A stretch of 62,594 nucleotides of DNA from CAYNNQ01 sp964398785 (GTDB taxonomy: Bacteria; Desulfobacterota; Desulfovibrionia; Desulfovibrionales; Desulfonatronovibrionaceae): positions 1 through 62,594 of the forward strand of contig CAYNNQ010000011.1 in NCBI GenBank assembly GCA_964398785.1, read 5' to 3'. Position 1 is the first letter of the stretch. The number at the start of each line of letters is the position of its first letter. The notes under the pieces are model-generated. The model searched no databases. It saw only the letters and a program-made list of their open reading frames with translations, and was not told where the DNA came from. The position numbers were made by a program, and so were the translations under genes. Below, piece by piece: positions 1 through 7,644 of the stretch.

Positions 1-63
1 CAATGTAACTATTTCACGGATTTAGGGCGCCTCTTAAACATAAAAAAGATAGGGGGAATTTAT

Positions 64-1245
64 ATGTTTAAAACAAATACTCTTATTATACTTGCAATAT
101 TTTTATTGTCCTCAGGTTGTGCAGCTAACCCACACATTACTTCTAAACCAAGTGGAGCAAAAATTTATGTAGATGGAGGATATGAAGGTACTACCCCAAC
201 AAATATTAAAGTGCCAGATAAATTTGGTCTAAGCACTTATGTGTTCAAAGCAGAAAAAAAAGGTTACTCCCCCGAAAAAATTATAATAAATGAAAAAGGC
301 TTGGAAGATGCTTACAAAGCTATACCCCAAAAAATACATTTTACTTTAACTAAAACAAGTAAAACTCAAAAAGATGTTGATAAAAAACCAAAGAACAAAG
401 TTAAAAGGACTAGCCAAAAAAAAGAATTTGAGTCAAAATTAAGTGAAATCTTTGCCGCTTCATGGCGTGCACCTGAAGAGACCCGTCTTGTAGCCATAGG
501 AGTTAGTGATTTTAAAGATTCATCCATCCCCCAAGTAAACTATGCTGCCCTGGATGCCAAGTACATATCTTCATTCCTAAAATCCAGCGGCGTACCCAAA
601 GAGCATTTGACCTGCCTAACAAATAATAAAGCAACTCGTAGCGACATCATAGACGCCCTAATGAAGTTGAAGATGGCCACTACTGATAGCTCAGAGACGG
701 CTATCTTCTATTTCTCTGGACATGGCGCCCCGATTATAAAAGACGGGGAAATTGTAGATGCTGCACTTGTGCCTTACGATGCCTCTCAAGATGGCCTGGA
801 GTATACAGGGATACGCATTTCCAGATTGAAAGAAATTCTCGCAGACACCCAAGGCAACTGGATTGTTATCCTGGACGCCTGTTTTTCCGGCAAAGAAGGT
901 AGAAGTCTGATGGCCAAAGATGTAAAAAGTATAGCTGTGGTGCCCAAGGACTACAATGTGGCTCCCAAAGACAAAAGCGAGTCCTACTGGCTGACCTCCA
1001 CCAGTGGGGACAACTTTGCCAACAGCTTTGAAAAGAAGGACCACGGCCTATTTACCTACTATCTGGTGCAGGCCTTAAATGGAGAACAGGGTGTGGATCA
1101 GAATAAAGACGGACTGATCACCATTGGTGAGGCCTTTGCCTGGACCAAGGACAGGGTGACCACTGTATCCAGAAAGTCCCTGGGCAGGCCTCAGTACCCG
1201 GAGATGAGCGGGCAGGGCAGCCTGATTCTGACCGTACCGCAATAG
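64..1245 (+). CDS. PEGA-caspase lipoprotein (C14-like protease)
   Basis: A 393-residue predicted envelope protease. A hydrophobic signal (residues 4-17) ends in a lipobox-like SSGC with Cys19, so it is probably a lipoprotein. Residues about 23-95 resemble a PEGA domain (KPSGAKIYVDG, then GTTPT), and a Lys-rich linker (about 98-125) follows. Residues about 138-390 are caspase-like, with the catalytic dyad visible as His220 in YFSGHG and Cys273 in ILDACFSG. Residues 345-356 (DQNKDGLITIGE) fit an EF-hand calcium loop, in keeping with calcium dependence of some metacaspases. The start follows a GGGGGA ribosome site. The first ~400 bases are clearly more A+T-rich than the rest. The cell target and substrate are unknown; protease activity is inferred from the dyad. 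Confidence 0.85.
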   Translation: MFKTNTLIILAIFLLSSGCAANPHITSKPSGAKIYVDGGYEGTTPTNIKVPDKFGLSTYVFKAEKKGYSPEKIIINEKGLEDAYKAIPQKIHFTLTKTSKTQKDVDKKPKNKVKRTSQKKEFESKLSEIFAASWRAPEETRLVAIGVSDFKDSSIPQVNYAALDAKYISSFLKSSGVPKEHLTCLTNNKATRSDIIDALMKLKMATTDSSETAIFYFSGHGAPIIKDGEIVDAALVPYDASQDGLEYTGIRISRLKEILADTQGNWIVILDACFSGKEGRSLMAKDVKSIAVVPKDYNVAPKDKSESYWLTSTSGDNFANSFEKKDHGLFTYYLVQALNGEQGVDQNKDGLITIGEAFAWTKDRVTTVSRKSLGRPQYPEMSGQGSLILTVPQ

Positions 1246-1365
1246 GAGCTGAAATCTTTCTTGGAGGTAGCATATGCCCAAGAGATCTCTTGCCAGCTTT
1301 GGATAGTGTCTAACCTGGGCATAGTTCGCCACAGCTCGGGCAAAGGCGGCCGGGACTATTTGAAC

Positions 1366-1400
1366 AAAAAAAAGCCTCCGGGGAATACTCCACCGAAGGC
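1366..1400 (-). terminator. Intrinsic terminator after tRNA-Lys/tRNA-Glu
   Basis: On the minus strand an 8-bp stem (GCCTTCGG with CCGGAGGC, one G-T pair) is followed by a run of seven T. It lies about 50 bases beyond the 3' end of tRNA-Glu, so it would end the tRNA transcript. Confidence 0.8.
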
Positions 1401-1449
1401 ACTATATGTTAACGATTGCAATCAAATTGCAACCAGGCATTGCGAAACA

Positions 1450-1525
1450 TGGCGTCCCCAGGGGGATTTGAACCCCCGTTACCGGCGTGAGAGGCCGGCG
1501 TCCTGGGCCACTAGACGATGGGGAC
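1450..1525 (-). tRNA. tRNA-Glu (CTC)
   Basis: A 76-base cloverleaf with encoded CCA: acceptor GTCCCCA pairs with TGGGGAC, the T-arm is GGGGGTTCAAATCCCCC, and the anticodon loop reads CCTCTCA with CTC. It is 5 bases downstream of tRNA-Lys, and they are probably co-transcribed. Confidence 0.95.
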
Positions 1526-1530
1526 TTAAG

Positions 1531-1606
1531 TGGTGGGCCGTGCAGGGATCGAACCTGCGACTCTCTGCTTAAAAGGCAGATACTCTTCCAGCTGAGTTAA
1601 CGGCCC
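1531..1606 (-). tRNA. tRNA-Lys (TTT)
   Basis: A 76-base cloverleaf with encoded CCA: acceptor GGGCCGT/ACGGCCC, T-loop GGTTCGATCC, and anticodon loop CTTTTAA giving TTT. It lies 85 bases after metG on the same strand, so either read-through from that operon or its own promoter could express it. Confidence 0.95.
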
Positions 1607-1691
1607 GCTTTGAAGGGCATCCTTTTATTTTTTGCCATCTAATTTGTCAAGGATTATCTTGCACCCGACTGTTTTTCGATTCCAAGTCCTT

Positions 1692-3620
1692 TCAGGTGAC
1701 TTTGGACCCTGGCTGTACCTCTGCGCTTGGGGTTAAAAGCTCCATCTTATCCCCGCTTTTGACTGCCATAATCATACCCTGGGATTCCACCCCACGCATT
1801 TTTCTTGGCTTTAGATTGGCCACCAGAACCACCTGTCGACCAAAGAGATCCGCGGGTGTGAAATGTTCAGCCATCCCTGCTACCACCTGTTTGGTCTCCT
1901 CCTCTCCTATGTCTACCTCTACCCGCAAGAGCTTATCCGTACCTTCCACTGCAGAGGCCTGGATTATATTACCGACTCTAAGATCCAGTTTCTGGAAATC
2001 ACCAAATTCTACCAATTTGGGGGCTTTTTCCTTTGTCTTTTTCTCTTTGTCCTTTTTCCCCTTTTCCTCTTTTTGCTCTTCTTCCAGCTTAAGTTCGCGC
2101 CTGGGAAAGAGATTGGACCTGGAAGCCACTTTTATACCCGCTTCCAATCCTCCCCACTCCCGGGTCTCCTGCTCCGCTTCCACAGACTGGAGTTCCAGAG
2201 TGGTTCCCAACTGTCCGAGCATCTCCTCGGCCGCGGAAGGCATGACCGGCCACAGATGCAAAGCTATCTTGCGCATCCCCTCCAAAAGGATATACATAAC
2301 CGTCTTGAGGCGTTCGGTCTCGCCCTGCTTATTTAGAGCCCAGGGGGCACACTGATCCACATATCTGTTCAGTTCCCGGACAAACTCCCACAAGCTTTCC
2401 AAAGCCCGGGAAAAACGAAAGTCGGCAAAAAGCAGCTGGTAATTGGCCAGGGCCTCGAATCCGGACTGGATGCATTGCTCGTCTTCCTCGTGCAAATCCT
2501 GCATATGCGGGACATGGCCATGGAAATACTTATTGGTCATAGACAGCACCCTGTTGAACAGGTTGCCCAAATCGTTGGCCAGGTCGGAATTCAGACGGTT
2601 AACCAGGCCCTCCTCGGAGAAAGAGGAATCCAATCCGAAGTTCATCTCCCGCAGAAGGAAATACCGGAAAGCGGCCAGGCCGTATTTTTCCTTCATGGAA
2701 AGTGGGGATACCACATTACCCAGACTCTTGGACATCTTGCTCTCGTTGACGTTCCAGTAACCGTGCACTCTCAGCCCCCGAAATAAAGGGATCCCGGCAG
2801 ACATCAGCATGGTGGGCCAAAAGACCGCGTGCGGTTTGAGGATGTCCTTGGCCACAATGTGATGTGCGCTAGGCCAGAAGCGTTCGAACGCTTCTCCTTC
2901 CGGGCCGCCCAGAGCGGTGATATAGTTTATGAGGGCATCAAACCAAACGTAGGTCACATACTCGGCGTCAAAAGGAAGTTCTATCCCCCAGGTAAGGCGC
3001 GTTTTGGGACGGGAGATGCACAGATCGTCCAGCTCCTCGCGTAAAAGACCCAAAACCTCGTTGCGGTAGCGTTCCGGACGGATGAATTCAGGATTTTCTT
3101 CTATGTAGCCCCGCAACGGATCCAGATACTTGCGCATCCGGAAAAAATAATTGTATTCCCGCAGGTATTCCGGCTCCACTTGATGATCCGGACATAACCC
3201 TTCCTCCAATTCCTTCTCCGTGTAGAAACGTTCGCACCCGTAGCAGTAATATCCGCCGTATTCCCCGTAATAAATATCCCCATTGTCATACACCCTTTGC
3301 AGGATGTCTCTCACGCATTGGCGGTGATCCGAGTCCGTGGTCCGAATGAAGCGATCATAGTCCACTTCCAGCCAAGGCCAAGTCTCCCGGAAAAGAGAAC
3401 TGATCTTATCCACGTATTCTTGCGCTTCCTGCCCGTTGGCCCCTGCGGAACGGGCAATCTTGTCCCCGTGTTCGTCGGTCCCGGTAAGAAAGTACGTATC
3501 CTTGCCCATCAGCTTGTGGAAACGATTCGCGCAATCGGCGACAATCGTTGTATAAGCATGACCCAGATGAGGACGGGCGTTTACGTAATATATGGGGGTA
3601 GTCACATAAAATCTGCTCAA
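1692..3620 (-). CDS. metG: Methionyl-tRNA synthetase
   Basis: Charges tRNA-Met with methionine in the cytoplasm. It has 642 residues, the usual length for the form with a C-terminal tRNA-binding domain. The class I signatures are PHLGH (17-21) and KMSKS (295-299). A zinc knuckle lies at about 126-144 (CYGC, then C and H). The anticodon-binding helical domain follows, then a Lys/Glu-rich linker (about 510-535) and a Trbp111/EMAP-like OB fold starting near LVEFGDFQKLDLRVG. Its ATG overlaps the end of ricT by 4 bases (ATGA), so the two are translationally coupled. Confidence 0.97.
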   Translation of the reverse strand: MSRFYVTTPIYYVNARPHLGHAYTTIVADCANRFHKLMGKDTYFLTGTDEHGDKIARSAGANGQEAQEYVDKISSLFRETWPWLEVDYDRFIRTTDSDHRQCVRDILQRVYDNGDIYYGEYGGYYCYGCERFYTEKELEEGLCPDHQVEPEYLREYNYFFRMRKYLDPLRGYIEENPEFIRPERYRNEVLGLLREELDDLCISRPKTRLTWGIELPFDAEYVTYVWFDALINYITALGGPEGEAFERFWPSAHHIVAKDILKPHAVFWPTMLMSAGIPLFRGLRVHGYWNVNESKMSKSLGNVVSPLSMKEKYGLAAFRYFLLREMNFGLDSSFSEEGLVNRLNSDLANDLGNLFNRVLSMTNKYFHGHVPHMQDLHEEDEQCIQSGFEALANYQLLFADFRFSRALESLWEFVRELNRYVDQCAPWALNKQGETERLKTVMYILLEGMRKIALHLWPVMPSAAEEMLGQLGTTLELQSVEAEQETREWGGLEAGIKVASRSNLFPRRELKLEEEQKEEKGKKDKEKKTKEKAPKLVEFGDFQKLDLRVGNIIQASAVEGTDKLLRVEVDIGEEETKQVVAGMAEHFTPADLFGRQVVLVANLKPRKMRGVESQGMIMAVKSGDKMELLTPSAEVQPGSKVT

Positions 3621-4609
3621 GACTCTCCTCCTGTTTGAGCTCTATTCTTCCCGGAATTCTTTTTTCCGGGTTTCCCCTTTTTTTTATCCGGAGTATTTTT
3701 TTTCCTTTCCGCTGCGGGAGGGCCATTTCCAGAGGTATATCCCGAGCTGCTCTTCTCCCCGTTTCCGCCCGATTTATTATTCTGCTCCGGATTGGAAGTG
3801 CACTGGGACCGGACTATGTTTTTCCATTCCTCCAGAAATATCTCCCTTTCCTCGCTTTCCTCGTCCTGCACAGTCAGGGAGTTGCGAAACATATTGGAAC
3901 GTAGGACCCGCATTATGCCTTCTTCGGTATGGTAGCGCTTGCCCATTTTGGGCAGTTCCTTCTTGAAATCCAGGTAATTGTCCTCTTCATATGCCAGGCA
4001 ACACAAAAGGCGCCCGCAAACCCCGGATATCTTGGAAGGATTCAAAAACAGATTCTGATCCTTGGCCATTTTGATAGTCACCGGATCAAAACGGCGCAGG
4101 AAACGTCGACAACAGCATATCTGCCCGCAATTGCCCACAGCCCCGATCATCTGGGTTTCATGACGCACCCCGATCTGACGTAATTCAATCCGCGTCTTGT
4201 ACTCCTTGACCAACTCTTTGACCAACTCTCGGAAATCCACCCGTCCCGGTGCGGAAAAGAAAAAAACCACCTTGCTTCGATCAAAATAGACCTCCACGTC
4301 CACCAGCTTCATATCCAGACCGTAATCCGCAATCCTCTTCTGGCAGTACTGGAAGGCCTCATGCCCCAGACTTATATTGTCCTTGGCCTTCTCCATATCT
4401 TCATCTGTGGCCTGCCGCAAGACCTCCTTTAGATCCTCGCTCTTGAGATCCTCCGGCAAAGTATCGGTCAACTGAGAAATATAGCCCAGACCCTGACCTT
4501 CCTCGGTCTTGACTATGACCCAGTCGCCCTCCCGGACAGGGAGAGATTGGGCATCAAAATAATATACCGGACCGCACTCCTTGAATTTAACACCGGCTAT
4601 TTGGGGCAT
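3617..4609 (-). CDS. ricT: PSP1-domain protein, RicT/YaaT family
   Basis: A 330-residue homologue of YaaT/RicT, which in Bacillus is part of a complex that supports RNase Y-dependent mRNA maturation and carries Fe-S clusters. The PSP1 region contains two Cys groups: Cys161, 165, 166 and 167 (NCGQICCCRRF) and Cys198, 203 and 204 (GVCGRLLCC). The C-terminal ~60 residues are a low-complexity Lys/Gly/Ser tail. It lies between nfnB (3-base gap) and metG (4-base overlap). Family assignment is firm; the role in this organism is inferred. Confidence 0.88.
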   Translation of the reverse strand: MPQIAGVKFKECGPVYYFDAQSLPVREGDWVIVKTEEGQGLGYISQLTDTLPEDLKSEDLKEVLRQATDEDMEKAKDNISLGHEAFQYCQKRIADYGLDMKLVDVEVYFDRSKVVFFFSAPGRVDFRELVKELVKEYKTRIELRQIGVRHETQMIGAVGNCGQICCCRRFLRRFDPVTIKMAKDQNLFLNPSKISGVCGRLLCCLAYEEDNYLDFKKELPKMGKRYHTEEGIMRVLRSNMFRNSLTVQDEESEEREIFLEEWKNIVRSQCTSNPEQNNKSGGNGEKSSSGYTSGNGPPAAERKKNTPDKKKGKPGKKNSGKNRAQTGGES

Positions 4610-4612
4610 GAA

Positions 4613-6028
4613 TCAATTTTCCTTATTTAGTCTGCGGGCTATTTCCCGGGCCGCCCTTCGTCCGGCACCCATAGCCAAAACCACGGTAGCCGCCCCGGTC
4701 ACAATGTCCCCTCCGGCAAAAACCATGGGTGTGCTGGTTTCTCCGGTATCCTCGGCCACTTGTATATAGCCGCGTTCATTCAGTTCAAGCTGGGGAGAGG
4801 AACTGATCAAAACCGGATGTGGTCCGGTGCCCACGGCGACCACAGCCATTTCCGCCTCTATTGTGGTATAGTCTCCGGTCTTGGGGACCGGTTTTCTCCG
4901 TCCACTTGCGTCCTCCGGACCCAACTCCATTTTCTGCAGCCGCATTCCGCGAAGGTTCCCCTGCTCATCACCCAAAAATTCCAGAGGCGAGGACAGTATC
5001 TCCAATTTTACCCCCTCTTCCACGGCATGCTCCAACTCCTCGCGGCGGGCGGGCATTTCCCCCTCGGTGCGCCTGTAGACTATGCGTACTTCCTCCGCTC
5101 CCATGCGCAGGGCGGTGCGCGCCGCATCCATAGCCACGTTCCCCCCGCCTATGACCACCGCCTTTTTCCCCCGCGGCACAGGAGTATCATATTCCGGGAA
5201 ACGGTATCCGCGCATGAGATTGACCCGGGTGAGGTATTCGTTGGCTGAATACACTCCGGTAAGGTTCTCTCCGGGCAGCCCAAGGAACTTGGGAAGTCCA
5301 GCTCCAACCCCGACAAAAACCGCCTTGTATCCCTGTTCAAAGAGCTCATCAATACCCACTGTGGGACCGCCAACCTCGTTGCAGAAAAACTCCACACCCT
5401 GGGCCTTTAGGCTCTCAATTTCCGTGTGTACTATGGATTTGGGCAGCCTGAATTCAGGTATACCGTACACCAGGACTCCGCCGGGCTCATGCAGGGCCTC
5501 GAAAACGCCCACTTTAATGCCGCGGGAAGCCAAATAACCGGCCAACGTAAGGCTGCTGGGTCCGGAACCTATAGCTGCCACTTTGATCTCTTCATCCGTG
5601 ATCTGGCACTCTTGCGATCCCACAGTGGCTTCGCAGGCATTCCGGGCATAATAGTTATCCGCCACAAAGCGCTCCAGCCGTCCTATGGCGATCGGCTTAC
5701 CCGTAGGATTCAGCTTACAGTTTCCCTCGCACTGGTTCTCCTGGGGACAGACCCGTCCACAGATAGCGGGCAGGCTGTTTGTTTCCTTGATCTTTCCGAA
5801 AGCGCCTTCCAGATCCCCTTGGGCGAGCATATGAATAAAGGTCTTACAATCCACATCAACCGGACACCCTTCCTGGCAGGTCGGCGTCTTGCATTGCAGA
5901 CAGCGCGCCGCTTCCTCCTGAGCCAGCCCTAGATCGTATCCCAGGGCCACCTCGCTGAAGTTCCCGGAACGCTCTCCGGGATCCTGCATGGGCATTTTTA
6001 CTCTTTCTTTAATCTTTTTCTTGCTCAT
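4613..6028 (-). CDS. nfnB: NfnB-type NADPH:ferredoxin transhydrogenase subunit (GltD-like)
   Basis: A 471-residue flavoprotein of the glutamate-synthase small-subunit family. With its partner it would form NfnAB, which bifurcates electrons between NADPH, NAD+ and ferredoxin. The N-terminal part has Cys groups for two 4Fe-4S clusters (CLQCKTPTCQEGCP and CGRVCPQENQCEGNC). An FAD-binding GSGPSSL site and an NADPH site (VIGGGNVAMDAARTALRMG) follow, and a C-terminal FAGGD closes the FAD fold. The chosen ATG (MSKKKIKERV) overlaps nfnA by 20 bases; an in-frame start 45 bases upstream is less likely. No gltB-like large subunit is nearby, which favours Nfn over glutamate synthase. Confidence 0.88.
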   Translation of the reverse strand: MSKKKIKERVKMPMQDPGERSGNFSEVALGYDLGLAQEEAARCLQCKTPTCQEGCPVDVDCKTFIHMLAQGDLEGAFGKIKETNSLPAICGRVCPQENQCEGNCKLNPTGKPIAIGRLERFVADNYYARNACEATVGSQECQITDEEIKVAAIGSGPSSLTLAGYLASRGIKVGVFEALHEPGGVLVYGIPEFRLPKSIVHTEIESLKAQGVEFFCNEVGGPTVGIDELFEQGYKAVFVGVGAGLPKFLGLPGENLTGVYSANEYLTRVNLMRGYRFPEYDTPVPRGKKAVVIGGGNVAMDAARTALRMGAEEVRIVYRRTEGEMPARREELEHAVEEGVKLEILSSPLEFLGDEQGNLRGMRLQKMELGPEDASGRRKPVPKTGDYTTIEAEMAVVAVGTGPHPVLISSSPQLELNERGYIQVAEDTGETSTPMVFAGGDIVTGAATVVLAMGAGRRAAREIARRLNKEN

Positions 6029-6857
6029 GACACTTGCAGTATAAATTATAGGATTCCTGTTCCTGGGGGACAAAAGCCTTCAGCCGCCGGGAAAGTTCGT
6101 CGAAATCCACCTTGTGGGCATCGAATTCCGGTCCTTCCACGCAGGCGAACCGGACCTCATTATCCACGCTGACCCGGCATGCCCCGCACATTCCAATTCC
6201 ATCGACCATAATCGAATTCAGACTGACAGTGGTCGGGATGTCCCGGGGGCGGGTGGCATCCGCAACCGCCCGCATCATGGGAACCGGTCCCACACCGACC
6301 ACTTCCTGTACATGGGGATGATTATCCAGGTACTGCTCCAAGACGTCGGTAACCAGCCCTTTCTGGCCAAAACTGCCGTCGTCCGTGGCCACCAAGACTT
6401 CCGGACAGAAAAGGGAAAGCTCTTCGTAAAAAAGCAAGAGATCCTTGCTCCTGGCCCCGATCACCGCGGCGACGTGGTTCCCGGCCTCATGGTGCCCTTT
6501 GGCTATATGATGCATGGCGGCTATTCCCGTACCTCCGCCTACACACACAACCGGACCTTTTTTCCGGATATCCGTGGGTTTACCCAATGGACCGCACAGA
6601 TCCATGATTTCCTCTCCTTCCCCCATGGTTTCCAGAAGGGCGGTACTCTTGCCCATGACAAGATATACTATGGTAATGGTCCCGGACTCCGGATTTTTAT
6701 CCGCAATGGTCAAGGGAATACGCTCCCCTTTTTCATTAAGACGAATAACTACAAAATTGCCCGGCTTGGCTTTAGCCGCGATAAGAGGAGCGCGGATAAC
6801 CATTTCGCTCACTTTACCGGAAATCAATCCTCTTTTCTTGACTATTGTATTGGCCAT
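6009..6857 (-). CDS. nfnA: NfnA-type ferredoxin-NADP reductase subunit
   Basis: A 282-residue FAD- and NAD-binding subunit of the same complex (also called SudB). The N-terminal half is the flavin-binding beta barrel, and a nucleotide-binding fold begins at about VCVGGGTGIAA. Near the C-terminus, VDGIGMCGACRVSV and FACVEGP supply one Asp and three Cys, the unusual 2Fe-2S ligand set known for NfnA. It is first in the nfnA-nfnB-ricT-metG operon and overlaps nfnB by 20 bases. Annotation as dihydroorotate dehydrogenase electron-transfer subunit is possible by similarity, but the nfnB neighbour argues for Nfn. Confidence 0.88.
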   Translation of the reverse strand: MANTIVKKRGLISGKVSEMVIRAPLIAAKAKPGNFVVIRLNEKGERIPLTIADKNPESGTITIVYLVMGKSTALLETMGEGEEIMDLCGPLGKPTDIRKKGPVVCVGGGTGIAAMHHIAKGHHEAGNHVAAVIGARSKDLLLFYEELSLFCPEVLVATDDGSFGQKGLVTDVLEQYLDNHPHVQEVVGVGPVPMMRAVADATRPRDIPTTVSLNSIMVDGIGMCGACRVSVDNEVRFACVEGPEFDAHKVDFDELSRRLKAFVPQEQESYNLYCKCHEQEKD

Positions 6858-7009
6858 AGGCTAAGCTCCGTATATATAAATGGCTAACTAACACGGTTTT
6901 CCTCCTTAAAAATATCAAACCGGAAGAAAACGGGTAAAAAACGCCGCCAACTGGGCATGGGATGCGCAACTTTAAGGCGCTTTTATCCACCCAGTGCCAG
7001 GGGACAGCA

Positions 7010-7384
7010 ATGATCTCCCAGACAGCAGCCCACCAACAATCGCCTGCCTTGGCATACGCCAGAGTGCAGGACATAACTTCCCCCAAGACTACGGATAAAA
7101 CATCCGTACAGGAAAAAAACTACACCCTGCGTCTGGGGCGGCTCAAGCTCGAATACTCCCGGGAAGAAGCGCGACCGGAATCTGGTTCCGCCAAGATCCC
7201 TCCCCCGGACTTTACTGAGCACCTCGAGGGCGCCTGGGAAAAAGAAAGCTGTTTGTATTCCCTCCACCGGCAACAAAAGGAAAAGGGGGTAGGCGTCATG
7301 CCTCGAGCGGCTGCATGTCGGGCATATTCCCACCAACAAAATGCTTTAGAGGCGAATGCGCAAATGATTAACCACTCTGTCTAG
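7010..7384 (+). CDS. Small protein of unknown function
   Basis: A 124-residue reading frame that I do not recognise. The chosen ATG has a plausible AGGGGA ribosome site 5-6 bases upstream; an ATG 48 bases earlier lacks one. Codons end mostly in G or C, like the neighbouring genes, which supports real coding. It is Gln-, Ala- and Arg-rich with no membrane segment or signal. It stands alone, divergent from nfnA and convergent with alaS. Confidence 0.45.
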   Translation: MISQTAAHQQSPALAYARVQDITSPKTTDKTSVQEKNYTLRLGRLKLEYSREEARPESGSAKIPPPDFTEHLEGAWEKESCLYSLHRQQKEKGVGVMPRAAACRAYSHQQNALEANAQMINHSV

Positions 7385-7400
7385 TTTCCATCCGGAAATG
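7381..7400 (+). repeat. Possible diverged arm of dispersed repeat family R1
   Basis: The sequence from about 7382 (TAGTTTCCATCCGGAAAT) matches the left arm of R1 (TAGTTCTTATCCGGAAAT) at all but two positions. It lies in opposite orientation to the full copy 100 bases further on. Confidence 0.35.
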
Positions 7401-7503
7401 GCCCTTTTCCATTTTAACGGCGTCAATTTTCATAATTATTCGATCACATATTAAGATACGCTCACTCATAATTACCTAATTTCCTTGTTAAACAGGGAAA
7501 AAT

Positions 7504-7569
7504 ATCATTTCCGAATTGGAAGCGTGCTATTTCTAAACCCGGAAATTTATGCATTTCCGGATAAGAACT
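7504..7569 (-). repeat. Dispersed repeat R1, copy A
   Basis: Read on the minus strand it begins AGTTCTTATCCGGAAAT, continues to ATTTCCGGGT, then TAGAAATA, and ends near ATTCGGAAAT. About 65 bases match copy B (59152-59217) with few changes. The left part can fold as a CCGGAAAT hairpin. It lies downstream of alaS. Origin unknown: an IS-end remnant, MITE or REP-like element are all possible. Confidence 0.7.
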
Positions 7570-7644
7570 GTCTAACTCTATTGTAACCCAATCGACCCTT
7601 TTACAGCCCCCAAAATTTCCAAACCCAAAATCGCCTTGGCCTGT

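Noticed and set aside
1261..1572. 103-codon plus-strand frame
   Set aside because: It runs through the tRNA-Glu and part of the tRNA-Lys genes on the opposite strand; RNA genes explain the sequence.
4613..6028. Glutamate synthase small subunit (GltD) as the primary role
   Set aside because: No large subunit is nearby, and the gene overlaps an NfnA-type partner with the Asp-plus-three-Cys cluster site.
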